A stretch of 64,000 bases of DNA from NCBI GenBank assembly GCA_965198995.1, contig CBDAQG010000002.1:1674001-1738000 (forward strand), given 5' to 3'. A program made the position numbers and the translations under genes. Of the stretch, positions 35,801-43,930 are shown one piece after another (position 1 is the stretch's first letter; the number at the start of each line of letters is the position of its first letter). The notes under the pieces are model-generated. The model worked only from the letters and a program-made list of their open reading frames with translations. It ran no database searches and had not been told where the DNA came from. The DNA is from CAXMMR01 sp965198995 (GTDB lineage Bacteria > Pseudomonadota > Alphaproteobacteria > Acetobacterales > Acetobacteraceae).

Positions 35801-36182
35801 TTTGGCCGCGGGCGTAGGTGCGGGCAAGCCAGAAGGTGAGATGGAAGAGTTCCTTGAGCGCCGTGCGGGCGTCGGCCTCGGAGACGGGCTTGTCGCCGTG
35901 GGCGGCCTTGTTGCCGATGGTCTTGAGGTAGTCGGCCTTGCGGAAGATCGCCTCCCCCACGGTGGTGCGGAAGGTTGGTTCGTGGATGAGGGCGGCGAGG
36001 TTGTCCTGATAGGGTGATTTGAGGCGCTTGTCGGCGCGGTAGAGCCAGTCGAGGACGCGTTCGAGGGCGTAGCGGGCGTAGAAGGTGGCGGCACGCGGGT
36101 CGGTGAGGGTTTGGGTTTCGGCGCGGGTGGCGGCGTCGTGGATGTCCGGCCACTCGGGGGTGAGAAAGCCGAACTGAGACAT
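32817..36182 (-). CDS. hsdR: Type I restriction enzyme, R (translocase/nuclease) subunit
   Basis: A 1121-residue HsdR. Residues about 1-130 form a DUF4145-like N-terminal helical domain. The nuclease domain (about 205-320) has the PD-(D/E)xK-type residues in GRVDYVLWG and ALVEAKRTRTD. The SF2 helicase motor shows MATGAGKTRTVIALVDLL (Walker A, about 375), IVDEAHRS (Walker B) and VGLTATPKDEIDRNTYGLF. A second helicase domain (DMLDTGIDVPEV, QMIGRGTRL) and a C-terminal helical region follow. It would cut foreign DNA after translocation, using HsdM/HsdS for recognition. It is the last gene of a minus-strand operon, 3 bp after hsdS. Confidence 0.94.
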   Translation of the reverse strand: MSQFGFLTPEWPDIHDAATRAETQTLTDPRAATFYARYALERVLDWLYRADKRLKSPYQDNLAALIHEPTFRTTVGEAIFRKADYLKTIGNKAAHGDKPVSEADARTALKELFHLTFWLARTYARGQKPADTLAFDPAKLPRPMAQVAKITLDQLRRREAELHERDAAYAKLQADHAEADAELKTLREQVAAALAINLATLDTHDYKEAETRNALIDLLLREASWDPAGQHVAEYPVTGMPTPTGAGRVDYVLWGADGKPLALVEAKRTRTDPGAGQHQAKLYADCLQAMHGQRPIIFYSNGYEHWLWDDTNYPPRQVAGFYKQSELALLVQRRTTRRPLADAEPDKAIVERYYQQRAIRRIAEHFERDRQRRALVVMATGAGKTRTVIALVDLLMRQNWAKRVLFLADRTALVTQAVNAFKHHLPAAAPVNLVTDKSTEGRVYVSTYPTMMRLIEEQQSGARRFGPGHFDLIIVDEAHRSIYRKYAAIFDWFDSLLVGLTATPKDEIDRNTYGLFDLETGVPTDAYPLEAAVKDGYLVPMRALSVPLKFQRQGIRYDDLSDDEKENWDALEWGEEDGTPDHIDPQALNKWLFNQDTVDKALAHLMIHGQHVQAGDRVGKTIIFAKNHAHAVYIQKRFDANYPNLKGEFAQLIDFSVSHAQSLIDNFSQASKPPHIAISVDMLDTGIDVPEVVNLLFFKFVRSKTKFTQMIGRGTRLCPELFGPGQDKQNFTVFDFCQNLEYFSQDVPTIEGTVAESLSAKLFKTRVTLVVTLDQRPESSDADLSLRRATADHLLADVQAMNPENFIVRPQRRLVETYAAPEAWQKLDEDSGRKLDALADLPTERPPDGLEAKQFDLLILSLQPGVLGKPVPFAKLKTRVVEIAAALEEQSNIPVIAAQMVLIQEIQTTDWWQDITICLLDEARRKLRGLVHLIERRKRATLYTNFEDVIGEVEEIAFARFTPPDDFEKFRAKVRHFLRQHENHVVIHKLRSNHQLTPTDLEELERMLRESGTGNPEDIDRAKTDAQGLGLFVRSLVGLDRAAAKAAFARFLAGRKLTANQIELMDMVVEHLTENGVMPAERLYESPYTDLSPAGVEGLFNEDATIELLLILDDVKKRAAA

Positions 36183-36185
36183 CTA

Positions 36186-37253
36186 TTAAAGCTCTCCGGC
36201 GAAGGCGCGGTGTTGGAGGGAGGTAAAGAGCGCCGTTAGGATCTCATGCTGCTCCAATGCGGTCTCTTTTATCAGATCTAACTTAGCGCAAACAGCGATG
36301 TATCGTTGCTGACAATCGAGAGGAGGAACGGGTATTTTGATGCGGTCTAAGCTCGTTTTGTTCAGCTTCGGCTGAGCGGAACCTGTAACGTAGGGACTTA
36401 CATCGAGATGTAGCAGGACGTCTCGCAGGTATCGGAGATGCGCAACCCCAGAAAACCTCAAGACGTGAGCATGATTATTTACCCAAAACTTGCCCGATGC
36501 CAGGAAAGCAATGGGCGTAGACCGCGATAAAAGATTAGCTCCGTCCTCGGCAACAAGTAGACGAGGACCTTCGAAAATGAAGTTGTCAACACTATCTATG
36601 ACACCAGATGCTCCGTAATAGGGATATTGTCCTATGCGATTTTCTCGGTCTGCTAGCTTTACGGGTATGCGCTTAGCGTCCTCGTTATGACACGTGGCTG
36701 CAAAGTCCATAAGCGGCCATTTCGATGTGCCGATACTGGGATTGCCGAACATTGCCACGAAGATCGCGCGTGCCAACTCGTCGAGTTTCGCGAGAGCTGC
36801 CCAGCGTTTTCCCCGCAGACCATCGGCCTGATCAAGGACGGCGGCGATTCGTCGTTGTTCAGAAAGAAGCGGTAAGTAGATGTGTTTTGATTTCACGTCT
36901 GACGGCTTGATAAAGGGCTGTGCCGTACCGGATCGTGGCCAGAGTTTTTCATCATTCAACTGGAACCAGAGAAAGCGAGCATCAGCTATCTCTGGTTTAG
37001 GAAGAATGACCTGAGTGTTGGCTAGGCTACTCCATTTATCTTGTGCATAGAAACATTTGCCACAACGGGCACCTATAGCGGAAAGTATCACCGCTGATCT
37101 ATCGAACTCAAAGCTAGGCAGTTTGCCATTGACACCACCGGCTCCAAACGCAGGATAACCATCTGTGACAAAATCATTCCCTGTCAGACCATGACGACCT
37201 CCTTGTACCACCTCACAGACGTCTGCAAGGCGCCGGAAAAGCGGAGGCGTCAA
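36186..37253 (-). CDS. hsdS: Type I restriction-modification specificity subunit
   Basis: A 355-residue HsdS with two target-recognition domains (about 1-120 and 165-320). They are separated by the conserved helical region LPLLSEQRRIAAVLDQADGL and a second spacer at the C-terminus (PPLDCQQRYIAVCAKLDLI). Aromatic/Gly motifs (YPAFGAGGVNG, YPYYGASGVIDS) open each recognition domain. It determines the DNA target of the methyltransferase/nuclease complex. It begins inside the stop of the upstream HsdM remnant (ATGA overlap). It is clearly more AT-rich than hsdR and most of hsdM, as is common for exchanged specificity genes. Confidence 0.92.
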   Translation of the reverse strand: MTPPLFRRLADVCEVVQGGRHGLTGNDFVTDGYPAFGAGGVNGKLPSFEFDRSAVILSAIGARCGKCFYAQDKWSSLANTQVILPKPEIADARFLWFQLNDEKLWPRSGTAQPFIKPSDVKSKHIYLPLLSEQRRIAAVLDQADGLRGKRWAALAKLDELARAIFVAMFGNPSIGTSKWPLMDFAATCHNEDAKRIPVKLADRENRIGQYPYYGASGVIDSVDNFIFEGPRLLVAEDGANLLSRSTPIAFLASGKFWVNNHAHVLRFSGVAHLRYLRDVLLHLDVSPYVTGSAQPKLNKTSLDRIKIPVPPLDCQQRYIAVCAKLDLIKETALEQHEILTALFTSLQHRAFAGEL

Positions 37254-37534
37254 CTCAGCATATCCTCTAATACTCGCATACCCCGCGTGATTTCGTCCTC
37301 CAACATTGTAAGTTCAGTCAGGAGTTCCCTCGGCGTTCGATGTGAAGTTCCATTGTGTAAGACTGCCTTATAGCGACGCAGGGAAAGATCCCAGCCGTTT
37401 GACACTATGTCAGGCTTCGAGACCACGAAACTTTGTGCTGCGCGAGGCAGACTACGTTCTGCCTTTTCTCGCTGTTTCCAACGTGTCAATGCGTCCGGCA
37501 AGTTGTTTTTCGCGTGGTCGGCCTCGCTCAGCAC
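37250..37534 (-). pseudogene. C-terminal fragment of HsdM cut off by an in-frame TAG
   Basis: A 94-codon frame that continues HsdM in the same phase right after the TAG at 37535-37537. Its sequence reads as the usual end of HsdM: LSEADHAKNNLPDALTRW, PDIVSNGWDLSLRRYKAVLH and TELTMLEDEITRGMRVLEDML. GTG 37532-37534 directly follows the stop and could restart translation, but no ribosome binding site is obvious. In HsdM this tail contacts HsdS, so losing it would disturb complex assembly. It overlaps hsdS by 4 bp, as expected for an intact hsdM-hsdS junction. Confidence 0.8.
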
Positions 37535-38788
37535 CTACACCGGAACAGCACCTTGTTTTGTCTCTGGCAGTAGGGGCGCGCGCTTGTCGTCCAGCGAAAA
37601 ACCATCCGCCTGTAGATCGTAGAACCATACGCTGTCAGTGCCGCCGCTGTCCGTGCGGGTAAACAACAAAATGGCGGTCGAAACGCCGGCGTAGGGGCGG
37701 AAGGTGCCGGACGGCAGAGAGACAACGCCCTCGAGCTTTTGCTCCTCGATCAGCATGCGGCGCAATTCCTTATGGGCCTTGGAGGAGCCGAACAGGACGC
37801 CGTCGGGGACGATGACGGCGGCGCGGCCGCCGGGTTTGAGCAGGCGCAGGACCAAGGCGAGGAAGAGCAGCTCGGTCTTTCGCGTCTTAACGATGCGGGT
37901 GAGGTCCTTGGCGACGGTCTCGGCGTCGAGCGCGCCGGCGAAGGGAGGGTTGGCGAGGACGAGGGTGTAGCACTCGGCGTCCTCGGCGTGGTCCTGGGCC
38001 AGGCTGTCGCGGTAGCGGATGTCGGGGTTTTCGACGCCGTGGAGGAGCATGTTCATGCTGCCGATGCGCAGCATGGTGGCGTCGAAGTCGAAGCCGTGGA
38101 ACAGGCCGTGATGGAAGTGGGCGCGCAATGCGTCGTCGCGCATGATCTCCGGGTGGGTGCGGCGGAGGTGCTCGCCGGCGGCGACGAGGAAGCCGGCGGT
38201 GCCGCAGGCCGGGTCGACGATGACGTCCTTCGGCGTCGGCGCGGTCATTTCGACCATGAGCTGGATGATGTGGCGCGGGGTGCGGAACTGGCCGTTCTGG
38301 CCGGCGGTGGCGATCTTGCCGAGCATGTACTCGTACAGGTCGCCCTTGGTGTCGCGCGCCTCCATCGGCAGGCGGTCCAGCATGTCGACGACGCGGGCGA
38401 GCAGGGCCGGGGTGGGGATGGTGAAGCGGGCGTCGCGCATGTGGTGAGCGTAGGTGGAGCCGTCGCCGCCGAGGGTGCGTAGGAAGGGGAAGACGTGCTC
38501 GCCGAGGACGGTGAACATCTCGGGCGCCGCCATCTCGCGGAAGCGGGCCCAGCGGCAGTCCTCGTAGGGGCGGCCGCGGGGGTCGTCGCCTGCGGGGAAG
38601 ATGCGGCGTTCGAGGGGGCGGCCGGTGCGGTTGGCCTTGCGCTCCTCGACGGTCTGCAGCTCGTCGAGGCGGCGGATGAAGAGGAGGTAGGTGATCTGCT
38701 CGATCACCTCGAGCGGGTTGGAGATGCCGCCGGTCCAGAAGCTGTTCCAGATGGCGTCGACTTGGTTGCGGATGTCGCCTGTGAGCAT
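37535..38788 (-). CDS. hsdM: Type I restriction-modification N6-adenine methyltransferase, truncated
   Basis: A 417-residue HsdM that stops early. The N-terminal helical domain (about 1-130) and catalytic domain are complete: SAM motif VIVDPACGTAGFLVAAGEHL near 200 and catalytic LANPPFAG near 290, followed by ALVLRLLKPGGRAAVIVPDGVLF. The protein ends in KRAPLLPETKQGAVPV at a TAG, while normal relatives continue about 95 residues. Those residues are encoded in frame immediately downstream (37250-37534). So this is either a nonsense mutation, stop-codon readthrough, or a sequencing error. First gene of the operon, 124 bp from tRNA-Lys. Confidence 0.88.
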   Translation of the reverse strand: MLTGDIRNQVDAIWNSFWTGGISNPLEVIEQITYLLFIRRLDELQTVEERKANRTGRPLERRIFPAGDDPRGRPYEDCRWARFREMAAPEMFTVLGEHVFPFLRTLGGDGSTYAHHMRDARFTIPTPALLARVVDMLDRLPMEARDTKGDLYEYMLGKIATAGQNGQFRTPRHIIQLMVEMTAPTPKDVIVDPACGTAGFLVAAGEHLRRTHPEIMRDDALRAHFHHGLFHGFDFDATMLRIGSMNMLLHGVENPDIRYRDSLAQDHAEDAECYTLVLANPPFAGALDAETVAKDLTRIVKTRKTELLFLALVLRLLKPGGRAAVIVPDGVLFGSSKAHKELRRMLIEEQKLEGVVSLPSGTFRPYAGVSTAILLFTRTDSGGTDSVWFYDLQADGFSLDDKRAPLLPETKQGAVPV

Positions 38789-38911
38789 GCGCCGCCTTCT
38801 TCTTCCTTGCTGAGGGAAGCGTATGTCGAAGACGGTTGTATTGGAACAGGGTTTTGCAGGCGCGGCTGCTGAAGCTTGAACGCAGCGGGCGAGTATTGGA
38901 TGCGGGGAACA

Positions 38912-38987
<76 letters not shown>

Positions 38988-39048
38988 GACGACCCGCTCG
39001 TCGAGGGCGGGCGTATAGCAGCGGGGTTTGGGGTGCGCAACCTTGCGA

Positions 39049-39107
39049 ATGGATTTTAAAGGCTTCGCCTTTAATCGGGTCCAGGGCAGACGGCCCTGGC
39101 CTTGTCT
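39049..39107 (+). repeat. Family B repeat upstream of livH
   Basis: GGATTTTAAAGGCTTCGCC...TTTAAT, CCAGGGCAGACGGCCCTGG and GTCTTGCC. It lies in the gap between tRNA-Lys and livH, in the region of the livH promoter. Confidence 0.8.
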
Positions 39108-39155
39108 TGCCTGGCTTGCTTGCTGCATGGCTGAGCGACGGCGGAGGGTTTGTGG

Positions 39156-40070
39156 GTGGCTTATGCGGTGCAGCAGTTGGTGAACGGGGTGACGCTCGGG
39201 ATGATCTATGGGCTGATCGCGGTGGGGTACACCATGGTCTATGGGATCGTGGGGATGATCAATTTCGCGCATGGCGACGTGTTTATGGTGGGGTCGTTCC
39301 TGTCGTTGATTGCGATCACCGGGCTGGCGGCGGTGGGGATTGGGTCGGCGCCGTTGGTGCTGCTGTTGACGCTGGTGTTCGCGTGCGGGTTGTCGGCGCT
39401 TTATGGGTGGACGATCGAGCGGGTGGCGTATCGGCCGCTCAGGGGGTCGTTTCGGCTGGCGCCGCTGATCTCGGCGATCGGGATGTCGATCACGCTGCAG
39501 AACTTTGTCCAGGTGAGCCAGGGGGCGCGGGAGAAGACGATCTCGCCGCTGATCGAGGGCGGGTTCACGGTGGTTCGGGCGGGCGGGTTTGCGGCCGAGG
39601 TGTCGTGGATGCAGGTGGTGATCGTGGTGCTGACGCTGGCCGTGCTGGCGGCGTTCACGCTACTGGTGGAGCGCACTGAGCTCGGGCGGGCGATGCGGGC
39701 GTGCGAGCAGGACATGACGATGGCGGCGCTGCTGGGGATCGACACCGACCGGACGATCGGGCTCACCTTCGTCATCGGCGCGGCGCTGGCGGCGGTCGCG
39801 GGGCTGCTGTTCCTGCTATACTATGGGGTGACGGACTTCTTCGTCGGCTTTGTCGCCGGGGTGAAGGCGTTTACCGCGGCGGTGCTGGGCGGCATCGGGT
39901 CGCTGCCGGGGGCGGTGCTGGGCGGGCTGCTGATCGGGCTGATCGAGACGTTCTGGTCGGCGTACTGCTCGGTCGAATACAAGGACGTGGCGGCGTTCGG
40001 CATTCTCATCCTGGTGCTGGTGTTCATGCCGAGCGGGCTGCTGGGGCGGGCTGAGGTGGAGAAGGTGTAG
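39156..40070 (+). CDS. livH: Branched-chain amino acid ABC transporter permease LivH
   Basis: A 304-residue inner-membrane permease with about eight hydrophobic segments. The family pattern is clear: QQLVNGVTLGMIYGLIAVGYTMVYGI at the N-terminus, MINFAHGDVFMVGSF near 40, and the cytoplasmic coupling loop GRAMRACEQDMTMAALLGI near 185. GTG 39156 is chosen because GGAGGG sits 7 nt upstream; TTG 39150 is too close. It forms the membrane channel with LivM. No substrate-binding protein gene is in the window. Confidence 0.88.
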   Translation: MAYAVQQLVNGVTLGMIYGLIAVGYTMVYGIVGMINFAHGDVFMVGSFLSLIAITGLAAVGIGSAPLVLLLTLVFACGLSALYGWTIERVAYRPLRGSFRLAPLISAIGMSITLQNFVQVSQGAREKTISPLIEGGFTVVRAGGFAAEVSWMQVVIVVLTLAVLAAFTLLVERTELGRAMRACEQDMTMAALLGIDTDRTIGLTFVIGAALAAVAGLLFLLYYGVTDFFVGFVAGVKAFTAAVLGGIGSLPGAVLGGLLIGLIETFWSAYCSVEYKDVAAFGILILVLVFMPSGLLGRAEVEKV

Positions 40071-40130
40071 GCAAGGCAAGGGGCTTTGCCCCTTGACCCC
40101 ATTAAAGGCGGAGCCTTTAAAATCCATTCG
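40071..40130 (-). repeat. Family B repeat, reverse orientation
   Basis: GCAAGGGGCTTTGCCCCTTG followed by TTAAAGGCGGAGCCTTTAAAA, immediately after livH. A second module in forward orientation follows at 40221-40280, so the two face each other across about 90 bp. Confidence 0.82.
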
Positions 40131-40148
40131 TTTTTTTGCAAAATCGTA

Positions 40149-41540
40149 ATGACTAAGCGTCGGCTCGGTAGTTGGATGGCTTCGCCTAGCAAGCAGGGAC
40201 GCGCGGTAATCCCCGGTCATGCGGGTCTGGGGGCGCCGCCCCCAGCGGAGTCCAGAGGCAGAGCCTCTGGCCTTGCTTTCCTCAAGCGCGTCGCCCTCCC
40301 AGCCCTGATCGCGCTCGGCCTCTTCGGCGCGATCGTTGGCCTGCGGGTCGAGCCGGGGGGGTTGGTCGCGCGGCCGTTGATGGTGGCGGTGCTGGTGGGC
40401 GTGGTGGTGGGCGTGCGGCTGATGCGCTGGCCGCGGGTTCGGCTGCCGAGCCTGACGCGGGTGTTGGCGCCGGGGCTGTTGGTGGTGGCGGTGGCGCTGC
40501 CGCTGTTTGCCGGGCGGTATCTCGTCGACACCGGGACGCTGGTGCTGATCTACGTGATGCTGGGTTGGGGGCTCAACATCGTGGTCGGGTTGGCCGGGTT
40601 GCTCGACCTTGGCTACGTCGCGTTTTACGCCGTCGGGGCTTATGCGACGGCGATCTTGTCGACGCAGTTTGGCTGGTCGTTCTGGGCGTGCTTGCCGGTG
40701 TCCGGGTTGCTGGCGGCGGCGGCGGGGGCGGCGCTGGGGGCGCCGGTGTTGCGGTTGCGGGGCGACTACCTGGCGATCGTGACGCTGGCGTTTGGCGAGA
40801 TCATTCGCATCGTGATCACCAACTGGGTGTCGCTGACCGGGGGGCCGAACGGGATTTCGGGGATCCCCCGCCCGACGCTGTTCGGGTTGCGGCTGAACGG
40901 CGGCGGGGCGGGGAGTGTGGCGCATCTGCTGGGGGTGGCGCCGCGGCCGATGCTGCGGGTGGTGTTCCTGTACTACCTGATCCTGGGGATGGCGCTGCTC
41001 ACCAACGCGGTGGCGCTGCGGCTGCGTCGGCTGCCGGTGGGGCGGGCCTGGGAGGCGTTGCGCGAGGACGAGGTGGCGTGCCGGGCGCTGGGGATGAACG
41101 TGACGCTGACCAAGCTGTCGGCGTTCGCGACGAGCGCGATGTTTGGCGGGTTTGCCGGCAGCTTCTTTGCGGTGCGGGCGGCGTTCGTGAGCCCGGAGAG
41201 CTTTGTCTTCATCGAGAGCGCGACGGTGCTGGCGATCGTCGTGCTGGGCGGGTTGGGCAGCCAGCTTGGGGTGGCGCTGGCGGCGGTGGTGATGATCGGC
41301 GGCGGCGAGGGGCTGCGGGAGGGCTTGCTCGACGTGTCGTCGCAGGCGGGCTCGGCGGGGTGGCTCGGGTCGGTGGCGGGCGATGTCGGGCAGTATCGGA
41401 TGCTGGTGTTTGGGCTGCTGATGGTGGGTGTGATGGTGCTGCGGCCGCGGGGCTTGGTCTCGGGACGGCGGGCGACGGTGACGCTGGGCGGGGCGCCGGC
41501 GGCGGTGGAGGCGAGCCTGGTCGCTGAAGGGCGTGGCTGA
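40149..41540 (+). CDS. livM: Branched-chain amino acid ABC transporter permease LivM
   Basis: A ~463-residue permease. From about residue 45 it is a normal LivM: about ten hydrophobic segments, LIYVMLGWGLNIVVGLAGLLDLGYV, FYAVGAYATAIL, LRGDYLAIVTLAFGEIIRI, GPNGISGIP, and the coupling loop GRAWEALREDEVACRALGM. The N-terminal ~45 residues (AGLGAPPPAESRGRASGLAF) are translated from a family B repeat (40221-40280). There is no start codon between the repeat and the first membrane segment. ATG 40149 and ATG 40176 are the nearest starts. The gene thus depends on reading through the repeat, or uses an unusual start. Confidence 0.82.
   Translation: MTKRRLGSWMASPSKQGRAVIPGHAGLGAPPPAESRGRASGLAFLKRVALPALIALGLFGAIVGLRVEPGGLVARPLMVAVLVGVVVGVRLMRWPRVRLPSLTRVLAPGLLVVAVALPLFAGRYLVDTGTLVLIYVMLGWGLNIVVGLAGLLDLGYVAFYAVGAYATAILSTQFGWSFWACLPVSGLLAAAAGAALGAPVLRLRGDYLAIVTLAFGEIIRIVITNWVSLTGGPNGISGIPRPTLFGLRLNGGGAGSVAHLLGVAPRPMLRVVFLYYLILGMALLTNAVALRLRRLPVGRAWEALREDEVACRALGMNVTLTKLSAFATSAMFGGFAGSFFAVRAAFVSPESFVFIESATVLAIVVLGGLGSQLGVALAAVVMIGGGEGLREGLLDVSSQAGSAGWLGSVAGDVGQYRMLVFGLLMVGVMVLRPRGLVSGRRATVTLGGAPAAVEASLVAEGRG
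40221..40280 (+). repeat. Family B repeat translated as the LivM N-terminus
   Basis: CTGGGGGCGCCGCCCCCAG palindrome followed by CCAGAGGCAGAGCCTCTGG and CCTTGCTTTCC. In the livM frame it encodes about 20 residues rich in Gly, Ala and Pro. Confidence 0.82.
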
Positions 41541-42332
41541 CGCGGAGGGCCGGGAGCTGCTGGCGGTCGAGGGGCTCAGCATGCGGTTCGGCGGGCTGCT
41601 GGCGGTGGACGACGTGTCGTTCGGGGTGGCGGCGGGGCGGATCACGGCGGTGATCGGGCCGAACGGGGCGGGCAAGACGACGCTGTTCAACTGCATCACC
41701 GGGTTTTACCGGCCGAGCGCTGGGTCGCTGCGGTTTGCGGCGGGGGCGGGGCGGGAGCGGCGGCTGGAGCGGATGGCGGGGTTCCGGATTGCGCGGGCGG
41801 GGATTGCGCGGACGTTTCAGAACATCCGGCTGTTTGCGGGCATGACGGCGCTGGAGAACCTGGTGGTGGCGCAGCACGTGGCGCTGTCGCGGGCCGGCGG
41901 GTTCGGGGTGCTGGCGCTGCTGGGCACGCCGGGGTTTGCCCGGGCGGAGCGGGTGGCGGTGGCGCGCGCGCGGGGGTGGCTGGAGCGGGTGGGGCTGGTG
42001 GGTTCGGCCGACTTGCCGGCGGGGGCGCTGTCCTATGGTGACCAGCGGCGGCTGGAGATTGCGCGGGCGATGTGCACCGGGCCGCGTCTGCTTTGCCTGG
42101 ACGAGCCGGCGGCGGGGCTGAACCCGCGCGAGAGCGAGGCGCTGCGGGGCTTGCTGGCCGGGATCCGGGTGGAGGGCTGCGCGATCCTGCTCATCGAGCA
42201 CGACATGGGCGTGGTGATGGGGGTGTCGGACCACGTGGTGGTGCTCGATCATGGGCGGCGGATCGCGGCGGGGAGCCCGGCGGCGGTGCGGGCGGACCCG
42301 GCGGTGATCGCGGCCTATCTCGGGGTGGAGGC

Positions 42333-42336
<4 letters not shown>
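41533..42336 (+). CDS. livG: Branched-chain amino acid ABC transporter ATP-binding protein LivG
   Basis: A 267-residue ABC ATPase. Walker A GPNGAGKTTLFNCITG near 38-53; the LivG-type insert with GIARTFQNIRLFAGMTALEN (Q-loop); signature LSYGDQRRLEIARAM; Walker B LLCLDEPAAGLNPRE; and H-loop IEHDMGVVMG. GTG 41533 overlaps the livM stop by 8 bp, so translation is coupled. It powers uptake together with LivF. Confidence 0.92.
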
Positions 42337-43079
<743 letters not shown>

Positions 43080-43208
43080 GAAAGGGTGGAACGAGCTGGC
43101 GTTAGCAGTTCGTTAAGCTGCGGGTGCGATGCTGTCGCGGCGGTGACAGAAGACACAGGTTGAGCCAGTCGACATTGCTGGCGCCTCGCGGACGTTTCGG
43201 AGGTTTGG

Positions 43209-43379
43209 ATGGCGATCGTGGCGGGACTGTTTCGCGAGCTGTGGCGGGATCGGAGCGGCGTCACGGCGGTGGAGTACGGGTTGATTATCGCACTGGTCGC
43301 GCTGGCGATCGTGGGTTCGTTGACGGCGCTCGGGCGTAACTTGTCGACCGTGTTTTCGAAGGCGTCGGTGGGTATCTAA
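43209..43379 (+). CDS. Flp family type IVb pilin
   Basis: A 56-residue prepilin. The leader FRELWRDRSGVTAVEYGLII holds the Flp cleavage site (after Gly, before V-T-A-V-E-Y) with the invariant Glu and Tyr of the mature protein, then a hydrophobic helix IIALVALAIVGSLTALG. GGAGG lies upstream of ATG 43209. Flp pilins are processed by a TadV-type peptidase and assembled by Tad proteins. None of those genes is near, so this is an orphan pilin gene. It is followed by about 550 bp without a clear gene. Confidence 0.87.
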   Translation: MAIVAGLFRELWRDRSGVTAVEYGLIIALVALAIVGSLTALGRNLSTVFSKASVGI

Positions 43380-43930
43380 GGGCTTGGCGGCGCGCCTGGC
43401 GACTGGCGGGTTCGGCGCGGCGCCGGCCTGATCGTCTGTTGCGAGCATTTCCGCGACGGCTGAGGCGCGAGATCGTCTGTTCCGGATGAATATCGGAGGT
43501 GGCGCCGTTGACGGGGCGGCAACGGCTCCGGTTACGCGGGCGCGACGGCTTCAGCGGTCTGCGGCGGTGGCGAGCGGTCCGGGATCATTGAACGCCTGGC
43601 CTGATCCGGCGGGGTGCCCGTTCGGCTGCCGGCCGAGCGGCGGTCCGGTTGGGCCCGGCGTGTCGTCGATGTCCGCCCGTGCCGTGCAGGGGCATCCCGG
43701 CCCCGAGCCGTCGACCCTGCCGGACGGCTGGCCGGGATCGGACCGTCCTGGCGACGGAGCGGCGCACGGTTCCAGCGGCCATCCAGGTCCTGCTTGCAGT
43801 CGGCGCGGCGCCTCAAGCCCTCCCGGGCTGCACCCGGCGGCGTTGTCACAAGTGTCGTCTCGCTGCTCGGCCTCAAGTTTGATATGAAGGCTGCGCAAAT
43901 TTGAGATTACCGCGCAGACGGGAGACGGTG
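43380..43930. other. Intergenic region, no convincing gene
   Basis: About 550 bp of GC-rich sequence with several overlapping open frames on both strands. All are Pro/Gly/Arg/Ser-rich with no family features. I see no repeat-family copies. It may hold the promoter of the gene at 43931. Confidence 0.45.

Noticed and set aside
40071..40280. Riboswitch or attenuator between livH and livM
   Set aside because: The sequence is explained by two family B copies, which occur in many unrelated places.
43486..43904. Overlapping plus- and minus-strand frames near 43.5-43.9 kb
   Set aside because: All are low-complexity, lack ribosome binding sites and family features, and overlap each other.
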